In this document: piece after piece, positions 45,453 to 53,668 of the stretch
Layout: the number at the start of each line of letters is the position of its first letter
Numbering within the stretch: the stretch's first letter is position 1
Assembly (NCBI RefSeq): GCF_000772965.1
Contig: NZ_JPVQ01000016.1
Location: 1 to 64,000 of the forward strand
Direction of reading: 5' to 3'
Length of the DNA stretch: 64,000 nucleotides
Source: Ureibacillus massiliensis 4400831 = CIP 108448 = CCUG 49529
GTDB taxonomy: Bacteria; Bacillota; Bacilli; Bacillales_A; Planococcaceae
Notes under the pieces: model-generated
Told to the model about the DNA's origin: nothing
Seen by the model: only the letters and a program-made list of their open reading frames with translations
The model's database searches: none
Program-made: the position numbers and the translations under genes

Positions 45453-45596
45453 AAGTGCTCATATGAATTAAGTAAGTGCCCCAAATAGTTACCTATGTGA
45501 TCAAAATAAATTTATGTGATTCAAAGCATGTTACTCCGCTCAAAAGGGCTAATAAGTGCCTAAACAATCTACTAAGTGCCCCAAACAAGTACCTTT
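45453..45596 (+). repeat. Degenerate AAGTGCC repeat cluster
   Basis: AAGTGCC or AAGTGCT occurs at 45453, 45474, 45554 and 45574. Two copies extend to AAGTGCCCCAAA followed by a loose TAGTTACCT or CAAGTACCT. This fills much of the 324-bp gap between pxpA and the convergent EIIC gene. It resembles dispersed intergenic repeats of Bacillales genomes; no gene is evident here. Confidence 0.5.
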
Positions 45597-45628
45597 ATTC
45601 CCAAATCATAAATTATTCTATTAAAATA

Positions 45629-45672
45629 GAAAAACCTTCTAACAGTAATCCTTGTGATACTGTTAGAAGGTT
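45629..45672 (-). terminator. Terminator of the EIIC-like gene
   Basis: AACCTTCTAACAGTA (45633-45647) and TACTGTTAGAAGGTT (45658-45672) are perfect arms. On the minus strand TTTTTCTATTTT follows. Confidence 0.92.
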
Positions 45673-45694
45673 ATCCTTCGTCTCTATCATTCTT

Positions 45695-46732
45695 CTAATC
45701 AAAGTCTAATTTATAATCCTCATCCTTAATCATTTTCAACTTCTTCTTGAATATATAAATGAAGAACAAGTTAAGAATAAGAGGTAGAATAAGGAACATG
45801 CTCAACATGATGGCTATATTTTGTGCAGTCCATCCACCTTCAGCTAGATTGATATAATTTAGTGGCCCTACAAGACCAGATAAACCAAAACCAGCACTGT
45901 ATGGAGTTCCTTGTACATTTAATAACCCTGCTAGAGCACCAAGTATAGCTGCCGAAATAAGCATTGGAAAGGCCATTTTAGGCTTCATAAAGAAGTTGCG
46001 CATTTGAATTTTTGGTGACCCTAACACATGAGCTAAAGCTGTTCCAAGAGCATTTGCTTTCATGCTAGCTAAGAATAGCCCCATACCAACGGCAACAATT
46101 CCAATATTTGCAGCACCTGAACCAATTCCAGATAACATAATAACAGTTGCAACCCCCACAGTTGATAGAGGAGACATAATTAATATGCCGAATATAACCG
46201 CTAGTAAAGCGCCCATTAATAATGGCTGTAAAGTTGTTAAGAAAGCAACTCCATCACCAATATAATTTGCTCCATTTTTTACATACGGTAAAATGGTATA
46301 ACCAATCATACCTGGAATTAATACTGAAAGCATTGGAATAAGTAAAATGGAGTAAGCTTTTAAACCTTCCCCTACAAGCTTTACAAACAATACAGCTAAG
46401 GCAGCTGTAATACCTGCATTTAAAGTTACACCGATGCCGTTCAATGTAAAAGCTCCTTCAGCCGTTTTAAGAATTGCACCACTACCAACGACAGTGGCAA
46501 TTCCAACACTAGCTGTTTGGATAGGTGTTAATTTAAACTGCATTCCAACTAACACCCCAGTTAAAACTGGTAACATACTCATGACAATAACAGTTGCATC
46601 AAGCAATCCTTGGAATACAGGTGCATGTGGAATAATCAATTTTAATATTTCACCAAGTAATGCATTCGGAATAAGTGCAACTACAATAGCAATACTCATA
46701 CCGTTTAATAGTTTACTAAAAAAGTCCTTCAT
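45695..46732 (-). CDS. PTS EIIC-like membrane protein (PTS_EIIC_2 family)
   Basis: The 345-residue protein has about ten membrane segments. 'MLPVLTGVLVGMQFKLTPIQTASVGIATVVGSGAI' and 'GDGVAFLTTLQPLLMGALLAVIFGILIMSPLSTVGVATVIMLSGIGSGAANIGI' resemble the PF13303 EIIC group. No EIIA or EIIB partner is nearby, so it is an orphan and the substrate and coupling are unknown. It is convergent with pxpA. Confidence 0.82.
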   Translation of the reverse strand: MKDFFSKLLNGMSIAIVVALIPNALLGEILKLIIPHAPVFQGLLDATVIVMSMLPVLTGVLVGMQFKLTPIQTASVGIATVVGSGAILKTAEGAFTLNGIGVTLNAGITAALAVLFVKLVGEGLKAYSILLIPMLSVLIPGMIGYTILPYVKNGANYIGDGVAFLTTLQPLLMGALLAVIFGILIMSPLSTVGVATVIMLSGIGSGAANIGIVAVGMGLFLASMKANALGTALAHVLGSPKIQMRNFFMKPKMAFPMLISAAILGALAGLLNVQGTPYSAGFGLSGLVGPLNYINLAEGGWTAQNIAIMLSMFLILPLILNLFFIYIFKKKLKMIKDEDYKLDFD

Positions 46733-46989
46733 TTCTATTTCCTCAAATCTATTGTTGTATTTTATTAACTTAGTAAAGTAATTATAAAGTGATTTATTTT
46801 CAGAATCAACAAAAAATTTAATGATTCAACGCGTTAAATCGACGAATGATGCTATTGTCGTATATTATTTCAAGTAATTTTATTTTTTTTAGGAAATTTG
46901 TACTTTTCATTAAAAAACATTTAAAAGGATAAAATTTAAACTTATGGGGAAAATATGAGAGATTAACATGTATTAAAGGAGTGGCTAAA

Positions 46990-47538
46990 ATGAAGAAATT
47001 TAAGTTAATACTCTCAGTACCGTTTTTGTGTATTTTACTGTTGGGGTGCAATACGGAAGAACAAGAGACAAATACGACGATAAATACTGAGCCTAATGTA
47101 GCTGATGATGAGGAAACTGGTAATAGAGCTTTAGAGGATCAAGATAATCAAGATGAAGATAATACAAATCAAGCTCAAGGGAATACAAATGCAAATAATG
47201 GAGGTGGAGAAGGGGATAAGCCCTATCTTTTTACTGATTTTGATTTAGACGTTGATTATGCAAATGATATTTCCTATGAAGCTGACTATGAGATAAATCA
47301 AAATGAGGTTAAAGCAGAAATTGAGGATGAAATAAATAACATAGTACAAACTGGTGAAGAAGCAAAAACGACTTTAGAGGAGTATTTTGAGCAGTTAAGT
47401 TTCAATGAGCATTCCAAAGACGAAGAAGTTGCTGGTCAGGTGATTGCAGCCTTCAGATTACCGGAGGACTACGTTTCTGTAGAGTTAGAAGTACGCTATG
47501 ATTCAGGAACTGTGAAGGAATATAAATTTACAAAATAA
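46990..47538 (+). CDS. YusW-like lipoprotein
   Basis: The 182-residue lipoprotein has lipobox 'LLLGC' near residue 20 and a long, low-complexity Asn/Asp/Glu/Gln/Thr linker (about residues 25-80). The C-terminal YusW-like domain contains 'YLFTDFDLDVDYAND', 'EVKAEIEDEI' and 'DYVSVELEVRYDSGTVKEYKFTK'. Function is unknown. ATG 46990 lies 7 nt after AAAGGAG; GTG 46981 overlaps the site. Confidence 0.82.
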   Translation: MKKFKLILSVPFLCILLLGCNTEEQETNTTINTEPNVADDEETGNRALEDQDNQDEDNTNQAQGNTNANNGGGEGDKPYLFTDFDLDVDYANDISYEADYEINQNEVKAEIEDEINNIVQTGEEAKTTLEEYFEQLSFNEHSKDEEVAGQVIAAFRLPEDYVSVELEVRYDSGTVKEYKFTK

Positions 47539-47542
47539 AGTG

Positions 47543-47588
47543 AAAAATGTCCCCAAATAGTCTGCACTATTGGGACATTTCTTTTTTA
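47543..47588. terminator. Bidirectional terminator between the YusW-like gene and guaD
   Basis: AAATGTCCCCAAATAGT and ACTATTGGGACATTT form the stem with a short loop, flanked by T-rich sequence on + and A-rich on -. It lies between convergent stop codons. Confidence 0.8.
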
Positions 47589-48947
47589 ATTACGTTTATG
47601 AACTAAGTTTCCTTGTACCCAAACCTCACGAATATTTTCAGGTCTAGAGAGATACATAATTTTTTCAAACACTTCATCTAATCGCTCATTAAATAGTGGG
47701 AGCTTTGCAGAAGGGATTAATGTATCGATGATTTGAACATCCCATGCGAAGTTTTCTTCAATTTTCCCAATAGGAAGGCTTAGAGCATCCCCACCTCCCG
47801 CTGTTGCTAGATAGAAGGCTTCATTCATCGTGATTCTGGAAGAAGGAACTCCTCTAGTTTCTTTAGGAAGCTTTGGATCAACTCCTTCTTCTAACATTCT
47901 AGAAGAAATGACGGCTTGCCTTGCATTATCAAAAAGACTTGGAGAAAAACCGCCTGAAATATCTGTTCCAAGCCCTATATCCACACCTTTTGAATGCAGG
48001 TGAGCCACAGGTAACACACCGTTAGAAAAGAAGACATTAGATATCGGACAATGACTAATAGCTGTTCCGGTTTCAGCAAATAGTTCAGCATCGTCATCAG
48101 CAAGGAATGTACAATGAGCCATGATGGATTTATCTTGTAATAGACCAAAATCATTTAATGCAAAGGCATCATGTTTATTAAATCTGTCAATAACATACTC
48201 GTGCTCCCAATCACTTTCACTGCAATGAGATTGAATATGTGTATCATATTTTGCTGCTAATCTCCCTAATCCTTCTAAAGCTTCGTCTGTACAGCTTGGA
48301 ATAAAGCGAGGAGTAACAACTGGGTAAACTCCTTGTTTTGTTGATTTGGCTAAATCCTTCACAGCTATAATAAATTCTTCTGTTTCTTTTAAAGCAGTTT
48401 CAGTATCTTTATCTCGATAATCAGGAGGGCATTGGTCCACGTTATCCATCACAACTTTACCGACAAGCCCTCTTTGACCTTGTTTAGCACATATTTCAGC
48501 TAATAAAATACTTGCTTCTTTATGTACTGTCGCAAAATATAAAACAGTTGTCGTTCCATTAGCAAGTAATGTTCGAACTAAATCATCATAAACCTTTTCT
48601 GCGAATTCGATGTCTGAAAACTTGGACTCAATCGGGAAGGTATACGTATTTAACCAATCATAAAGCGGAAGGTCAAGCGCGGTTCCTGATTGAGCCCATT
48701 GAGGAGCATGTACGTGTAAGTCGACAAAACCAGGCAATAAATATTGTCCTTTTTCTAATCGATGGAAGCTATCCTTAAACTCATATTGTTTTATAATTTC
48801 TTCATATTCAGCACTTTCAGGTGATACTAATTTTTCTATCATTCCATCTTCATTAATACAGAATAGATAATCTTTTAAAATTTCTATTTCTTTTGTTGAT
48901 CTACTTGTGAAAGCAGTTCCTTGAAAAACTAATGCAAACTCCTTCAT
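47586..48947 (-). CDS. guaD: Guanine deaminase
   Basis: The 453-residue amidohydrolase converts guanine to xanthine and ammonia. 'LPGFVDLHVHAPQW' supplies the zinc HxH, 'NGTTTVLYFATVH' is a guanine-deaminase signature, 'IQSHCSES' supplies the next His, and 'GLGTDISGG' the catalytic Asp. The start at 48947 lies 9 nt after AAAGG; an ATG three codons upstream is too close to the site. No purine riboswitch is seen upstream in the 371-bp gap that follows. Confidence 0.93.
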   Translation of the reverse strand: MKEFALVFQGTAFTSRSTKEIEILKDYLFCINEDGMIEKLVSPESAEYEEIIKQYEFKDSFHRLEKGQYLLPGFVDLHVHAPQWAQSGTALDLPLYDWLNTYTFPIESKFSDIEFAEKVYDDLVRTLLANGTTTVLYFATVHKEASILLAEICAKQGQRGLVGKVVMDNVDQCPPDYRDKDTETALKETEEFIIAVKDLAKSTKQGVYPVVTPRFIPSCTDEALEGLGRLAAKYDTHIQSHCSESDWEHEYVIDRFNKHDAFALNDFGLLQDKSIMAHCTFLADDDAELFAETGTAISHCPISNVFFSNGVLPVAHLHSKGVDIGLGTDISGGFSPSLFDNARQAVISSRMLEEGVDPKLPKETRGVPSSRITMNEAFYLATAGGGDALSLPIGKIEENFAWDVQIIDTLIPSAKLPLFNERLDEVFEKIMYLSRPENIREVWVQGNLVHKRN

Positions 48948-49318
48948 AGCGTTCATCCTTTTCTATATGAATTTTTAAGACTACACATGATAAGTAAAAA
49001 AATGATTCATTGCAATTGAAGACTATATTAAGATGAGGTGTGATAACTACTGGTATAAATCATTTATACATAAAATGGTCATCTTTTCATTGGATTGTGT
49101 AAAGAGACCTGACAAGGAAGTTTAGTCTTTACCAAAATAAAGGCGAATGTGTTAAATCTTCTATTCAATAAGTATATAATATTTATTTGATTATTTCGTT
49201 TTTTGTGCATCTGGGGTTAAATTTAAACGGTGTTTAAGCTATAAATGAAAAAAAGTGATGTTTTAGGGTACTTTAATTTATATTGCGTTTTACTAAATGA
49301 AGGGCGTGACAAATCAAC
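48948..49318. other. AT-rich divergent intergenic region
   Basis: The region separates divergent guaD and the endonuclease Q-like gene. It is AT-rich. A 30-codon frame from ATG 49033 lacks a ribosome-binding site and is not called. I see no hairpin, riboswitch or repeat of note. Confidence 0.5.
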
Positions 49319-50485
49319 ATGAAGCAATATTTCGCTGATTTACATATTCATATCGGTCGGACTGAAACTGGAAAGCCAGTCAAAATTACAGGAAGTAGAA
49401 ATCTTACATTAAAGAATATTTTAGAGACAGCAAGCTCAAGAAAAGGGCTTGATATGATAGGGATTATCGATTGCCATTCACCGGAAGTCATTGAAGAGAT
49501 GGAAGCTTTGATTGATAAGGGGGAAATGCAGGAGCTGGACGATGGCGGATTACAGTTTAAAACAACTACGTTAATTCCTGGTTCAGAAATTGAAATTTAT
49601 GATTCAAATTGCCATGGTCCTATTCATGTGCTTGCCTATTTTCCGACTCTTTCTATCATGGCTGAGTTTTCGAAATGGATGGGGTCCAACTTAAAAAATA
49701 TTCAGTTGAGTTCCCAAAGAATTTATTGTGATGGCGTTACATTGCAACGAAAAGTAAAAGAACTCGGAGGTATTTTTATTCCTGCCCACGTTTTCACACC
49801 ATTCAAAAGCTTATATGGAAAAGGTGTAATTAGTAGCTTAACGGAAGTGTTTGATCCATCAATGATTGATGCAATTGAGCTTGGGCTAAGTTCGGATACA
49901 GAAATGGTAAACAGAATTAGAGAGTTAGAGCCATTTACATTCGTGACAAATTCAGATGCACATTCCCTTGGTAAGTTGGCAAGAGAATATCAAAAGATTC
50001 AATTAGAAAAACCAAGCTTTGAAGAGCTAAAGCTTGCATTATACGAAAATGAAGGACGAATTATTATTGAAAACTATGGGCTAAATCCACTACTTGGTAA
50101 ATATCATTCAACAGCATGTGCACATTGTGGTGAACCGATTACAAAAGAAATGACCATATGTCCAACTTGTGGAAGTAGTCAGTTTGTAAAGGGCGTTTCG
50201 TCACGAATTCAAGAGCTTTCTGATTTATCATATAAAGGGAAAAAACGCCCTAACTATATACATCAGGTACCTCTAGATTTCATCCCTGGTGTTGGACCAA
50301 AAACAATCGAACGGTTGTTACACGCTTTTGGAACGGAAATGAATATTCTCCATAATACGTCACTTACTGACCTAGAAGGAATAGTACCTAAAAAAATTGC
50401 TCAAACAATTGATCAGGCTAGAAAAGGAGAATTATTTATTGAAGTTGGTGGAGGTGGAGTTTATGGAAGGATAAAACAAAAATAA
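49319..50485 (+). CDS. Endonuclease Q (EndoQ)-type DNA repair nuclease
   Basis: The 388-residue protein has an N-terminal PHP metal-dependent phosphoesterase domain ('FADLHIHIGR', 'IGIIDCHSPEVIEEME', 'NSDAHSLGKL'). A four-Cys zinc ribbon follows ('ACAHCGEPITKEMTICPTCGSS', about residues 263-284), and then a helix-hairpin-helix region ('DFIPGVGPKTIERLLHAFG'). This order is that of EndoQ, which nicks DNA 5' to deaminated bases such as uracil, hypoxanthine and xanthine. EndoQ is known from some archaea and certain Bacillus. It is divergent from guaD. Confidence 0.87.
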   Translation: MKQYFADLHIHIGRTETGKPVKITGSRNLTLKNILETASSRKGLDMIGIIDCHSPEVIEEMEALIDKGEMQELDDGGLQFKTTTLIPGSEIEIYDSNCHGPIHVLAYFPTLSIMAEFSKWMGSNLKNIQLSSQRIYCDGVTLQRKVKELGGIFIPAHVFTPFKSLYGKGVISSLTEVFDPSMIDAIELGLSSDTEMVNRIRELEPFTFVTNSDAHSLGKLAREYQKIQLEKPSFEELKLALYENEGRIIIENYGLNPLLGKYHSTACAHCGEPITKEMTICPTCGSSQFVKGVSSRIQELSDLSYKGKKRPNYIHQVPLDFIPGVGPKTIERLLHAFGTEMNILHNTSLTDLEGIVPKKIAQTIDQARKGELFIEVGGGGVYGRIKQK

Positions 50486-50531
50486 AACAAGCTACTGTTT
50501 AAGACGGGGAATCTTAAACGTAGCTTGTTTA
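50484..50531 (+). terminator. Long hairpin after the EndoQ-like gene
   Basis: AAACAAGCTAC (50485-50495) pairs with GTAGCTTGTTT (50520-50530), extended by TGTTTAAGA/TCTTAAACG. The T-run is weak. Confidence 0.7.
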
Positions 50532-50657
50532 TAGGGATGTAATGCCACAAAGGACATTTATTTTATAGCAAATTGGGGAATTTGCTAGGGGATACAATAG
50601 TAATATGGCCAAATTTTTTAAATTTTATTATTAATTATTTAAAAAATTTATGAAAAA

Positions 50658-51404
50658 TTACTCATTCCATTTTAAACTTTCGAAGAAACGATACACTTCT
50701 TCAAAAACATACTCTTTTTCTTGATCAAGAGTTAAAATGTGGCCAGAATTAATAAAGCTTTTAACTGATTTAATTCGAGATTTTACAGAGTTATATATTA
50801 AATCTGCACTTTCGCAGTAATATTCATCATCACGTAGTCCACGTAAAATATGAACGGGTGTCTGAATTGTATCCAATTTTGAACTAGTATCATTGATGAT
50901 ACCTTGTAAATATTCAAGAGATGGCATTTGAACATACTGGGCAACCTTGTCTGGATTGTCATTTTGTTCATCATATGTGCCAGATAATTTTTTATATTTT
51001 ATCGTATAATCGATGATACGACTTTGTAGGCTATCTACACTTTTAGCTAGTGCAGGTGCACTCATTGCAACGATTGCTTTTGTTGGGCGCTCTTCGCCAA
51101 GTCTTAACGAGAAAATTCCTCCAAGAGATACGCCAGCTACAGCAATCTCATCATAACCACGTTGTTTTAGTTCATCATAACCTTCTAAAACACTGTTCCA
51201 CCACTCAATTGGATCCGTTTTGATAAGTGTTTCAGGATCACCACCATGTCCTTTGTATAATGGTGCATGAACTGTGTAATTACGTTCTGATAAATAACGA
51301 CCTAATCTTTTAACATCGTTTGTGTTGCCAGTAAAACCATGAAGTAATAGAACAGCGCGATTTCCTGATTCTATTGTAAACGGTTTTGGCGGGATGATTT
51401 TCAT
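50658..51404 (-). CDS. est: Carboxylesterase (Est30/YvaK type)
   Basis: The 248-residue alpha/beta hydrolase closely resembles Geobacillus Est30 ('PPKPF...AVLLLHGFTGN', 'APLYKGHG', 'EWWNSVLEGYDELK'). The nucleophile Ser93 is in 'GVSLGG', and 'LRGLRDDE' and 'NSGHILTLDQEK' supply the acid and His. It hydrolyses short carboxylic esters. The start at 51404 lies after AAGGAG; a 12-codon upstream extension to 51440 precedes that site and is rejected. Confidence 0.92.
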   Translation of the reverse strand: MKIIPPKPFTIESGNRAVLLLHGFTGNTNDVKRLGRYLSERNYTVHAPLYKGHGGDPETLIKTDPIEWWNSVLEGYDELKQRGYDEIAVAGVSLGGIFSLRLGEERPTKAIVAMSAPALAKSVDSLQSRIIDYTIKYKKLSGTYDEQNDNPDKVAQYVQMPSLEYLQGIINDTSSKLDTIQTPVHILRGLRDDEYYCESADLIYNSVKSRIKSVKSFINSGHILTLDQEKEYVFEEVYRFFESLKWNE

Positions 51405-51600
51405 TTTTATAAGACTCCTTTTAATTCCTAGATGTGACAAAGAAATGAACTATTTGTAAAAGTAGTTGTTTTTTATTTTGAAATTTGATATGCAAACTTG
51501 ATGTTTAAGCTTATTATAGAGGTAACAATACATAAGTACAATTTATTGTTTTTATTAATATGATTCCAAAAAGTTATTAATCGAAAGAGGTATAAATTTC

Positions 51601-52494
51601 ATGGAAATTCAACAGCTAGAATATTTTAAAGTCGTTGCAGAAATGCAACATATGACACATGCTGCAGAAAGATTGAATATCTCACAGCCAGCCTTGAGTA
51701 AGTCAATTTCAAATATAGAGCAAGAGATTGGTGTGCCTCTTTTTGATCGTCAAGGTAGATCAATTAGTTTAAATCGTTATGGAAAGCTTTTTTTAGAAAG
51801 TGTGGACAGTATTTTAAATGAGTTTCAAAAAGCAAAAGAAGAAATTGGAGGACTTGTTAAACCGGGATATGGTGTAGTGGCATTAGGCTTTATACATTCA
51901 TTAGGTATGGAAGTAGTGCCGGAATTATTAGCGCATATACCAGAGAAGTATCCAAATATGAAGTTCACTTTAACGCAAGCTTCCTCCTACAATTTATTAA
52001 AATGGCTAGAAGAAGGAAATATTGATTTATGTTTATCTCAAAGAATTCAGTCAAAAATAATTGATATACAATGGGAAGAACTTTGGAATGAAGAATTGTA
52101 TGTCATAGTTCCGAAAAACCATCGATTTGCCAATCGCGAATCCATTCGTCTTGAGGAAATAAAAGATGAACGATTCATATCCATTAAACCTGGAAATGCT
52201 TTAAGAAAAATTGTTGACTATTTTCTCGAACAAGCAGGAGTGACAACAAACACGACATTTGCTGGGGAAGAAATGCATACTGTAGCAGGATTTGTTGGCG
52301 CAGGGTTAGGCGTATCATTAATACCTGATATTAAGGGATTAAAGGAATACAATGTGAAAAAAATCCGAGTTAGTGAACCAATTTGCGAAAGAAAGATTGG
52401 GATAGCTTGGGTAGGTGGAAGATATTTGTCGCCTGCTGCTACGCAATTTAAAAATTATTTATTGGAATACTTTACTGATCCAACGCAAAAATAG
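51601..52494 (+). CDS. LysR-family transcriptional regulator
   Basis: The 297-residue regulator has an N-terminal winged helix ('QQLEYFKVVAEMQHMTHAAERLNISQPALSKSISNIEQEIGVPLFDRQGR') and a two-lobe effector domain ('FTLTQASSYNLLKWLEEGNIDLCLSQ...VPKNHRFANRESIRLEEIKDERFISIK'). It resembles CysL/GltC-type regulators, but the target is unknown. The divergent esterase upstream is the obvious candidate, since LysR proteins often regulate the divergent neighbour. Confidence 0.88.
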   Translation: MEIQQLEYFKVVAEMQHMTHAAERLNISQPALSKSISNIEQEIGVPLFDRQGRSISLNRYGKLFLESVDSILNEFQKAKEEIGGLVKPGYGVVALGFIHSLGMEVVPELLAHIPEKYPNMKFTLTQASSYNLLKWLEEGNIDLCLSQRIQSKIIDIQWEELWNEELYVIVPKNHRFANRESIRLEEIKDERFISIKPGNALRKIVDYFLEQAGVTTNTTFAGEEMHTVAGFVGAGLGVSLIPDIKGLKEYNVKKIRVSEPICERKIGIAWVGGRYLSPAATQFKNYLLEYFTDPTQK

Positions 52495-52549
52495 AAATAA
52501 CCTTTTCAAACCGGATAGATAATTACAGCTTAGTGAAGGTGTGTAGTAC

Positions 52550-53425
52550 TTGTACGCAAATAAGGACGTAATTTTACAACTAATAAAAGATTCTTCGATA
52601 CAAGTTGATCAACAAGATATAAACGAAATATTAGAACAGCTCGAAATCGCTAATACTGGAGATGTAGAGGCGATGGTCAATATAGCAAAGGCCTATAAAA
52701 AATTTAAAAAATATGACGGTTATCTATTTTGGCTACAAAGCGCATCCTCAAAAGGATATCCTGATGCACAATATCTGCTTGCTAATTGCTATATTGATGG
52801 GGAGATTATGGAAGAGGACTATGATGAAGCCTTTAAGCTTTATAAAAAAGCAGCCGAAGCAGGACATCCCGATGCAGCTAATAATTTAGCTGATATGTAT
52901 ATGAATGGCGAAGGTATTGAAGTGAATGAAAAAGAAGCGCTTAAGTGGTTTACATTTGCAGCAGAAAAAAATATTCCAGAGGCGATGTTTACGCTAGGTA
53001 TTTTATATGAGCAAGGAATCGGAGTAGAAATAAATGAACAGCTTGCCTTCGAATATTATTTGCAGTCAGCTGAAAATGGATATGATGAAGCTCAATATCG
53101 AATTGGTTCCATTTATTTTGAAGGAATACTTGGAGTTGAAAGAAATATGGCTGTGGCAATCCAGTGGTTTGAAAAAGCAGCCAATCAATATCAAGTGGAT
53201 GCCTTATTTAATTTAGGGTATATATATGAAAATGGTATAAGTGTAAAGCAAAATGGGAAAAGAGCGATTCAATATTACAATCAAGCAGCACTACTTGGTG
53301 ATTTCCAATCAATGATTAATATCGCCCATATATATGAACATGGAATTGATGTAAAAAAGGATTTGGAAAAAGCTAAAAAATGGCGCTTAAGGGCAGAAAA
53401 ACAAATGATTGAGATTGAAAAATAG
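52550..53425 (+). CDS. Sel1-repeat (TPR-like) protein
   Basis: The 291-residue soluble protein has a short N-terminal segment followed by about seven Sel1-like repeats of 36 residues. Examples are 'GYPDAQYLLANCYIDGE', 'GHPDAANNLADMYMNGEGIEVNEKEALKWFTFAAEK' and 'PEAMFTLGILYEQGIGVEINEQLAFEYYLQSAE'. Such solenoids mediate protein-protein contacts. There is no signal peptide, so it is cytoplasmic, unlike many secreted Sel1 proteins. TTG 52550 follows GAAGGTG. Confidence 0.88.
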   Translation: MYANKDVILQLIKDSSIQVDQQDINEILEQLEIANTGDVEAMVNIAKAYKKFKKYDGYLFWLQSASSKGYPDAQYLLANCYIDGEIMEEDYDEAFKLYKKAAEAGHPDAANNLADMYMNGEGIEVNEKEALKWFTFAAEKNIPEAMFTLGILYEQGIGVEINEQLAFEYYLQSAENGYDEAQYRIGSIYFEGILGVERNMAVAIQWFEKAANQYQVDALFNLGYIYENGISVKQNGKRAIQYYNQAALLGDFQSMINIAHIYEHGIDVKKDLEKAKKWRLRAEKQMIEIEK

Positions 53426-53439
53426 GGTTGTCCCAGAAG

Positions 53440-53476
53440 AGAAGTACATTCCATTAATTTTGGAATGTACTTTTTA
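53440..53476 (+). terminator. Terminator after the Sel1-repeat gene
   Basis: AAGTACATTCCA (53442-53453) pairs with TGGAATGTACTT (53461-53472), followed by a T-run. Confidence 0.85.
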
Positions 53477-53668
53477 TATAGTAATGCTCGTTTTTGATGG
53501 AGGCTTCGTGTTTCGCGGGCGACCGTCATACATTGGGAAATGATTATTTCAATTTTTTAACTTAACAATTAACAACATGTTACGAATTTTGTAAAAGAAC
53601 AAACAATTATTATTATAGAAAAAGTTTATACTAGAGGTACAAGCGACTGACGCGAAGGAGTTGTGTAT

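Noticed and set aside
45476-45709. 77-residue plus-strand reading frame after pxpA
   Set aside because: It runs through repeats and the EIIC terminator, has no ribosome-binding site, and has low-complexity composition.
48948-49318. Purine riboswitch upstream of guaD
   Set aside because: No conserved purine-aptamer core or terminator/antiterminator pair is visible on the minus strand.
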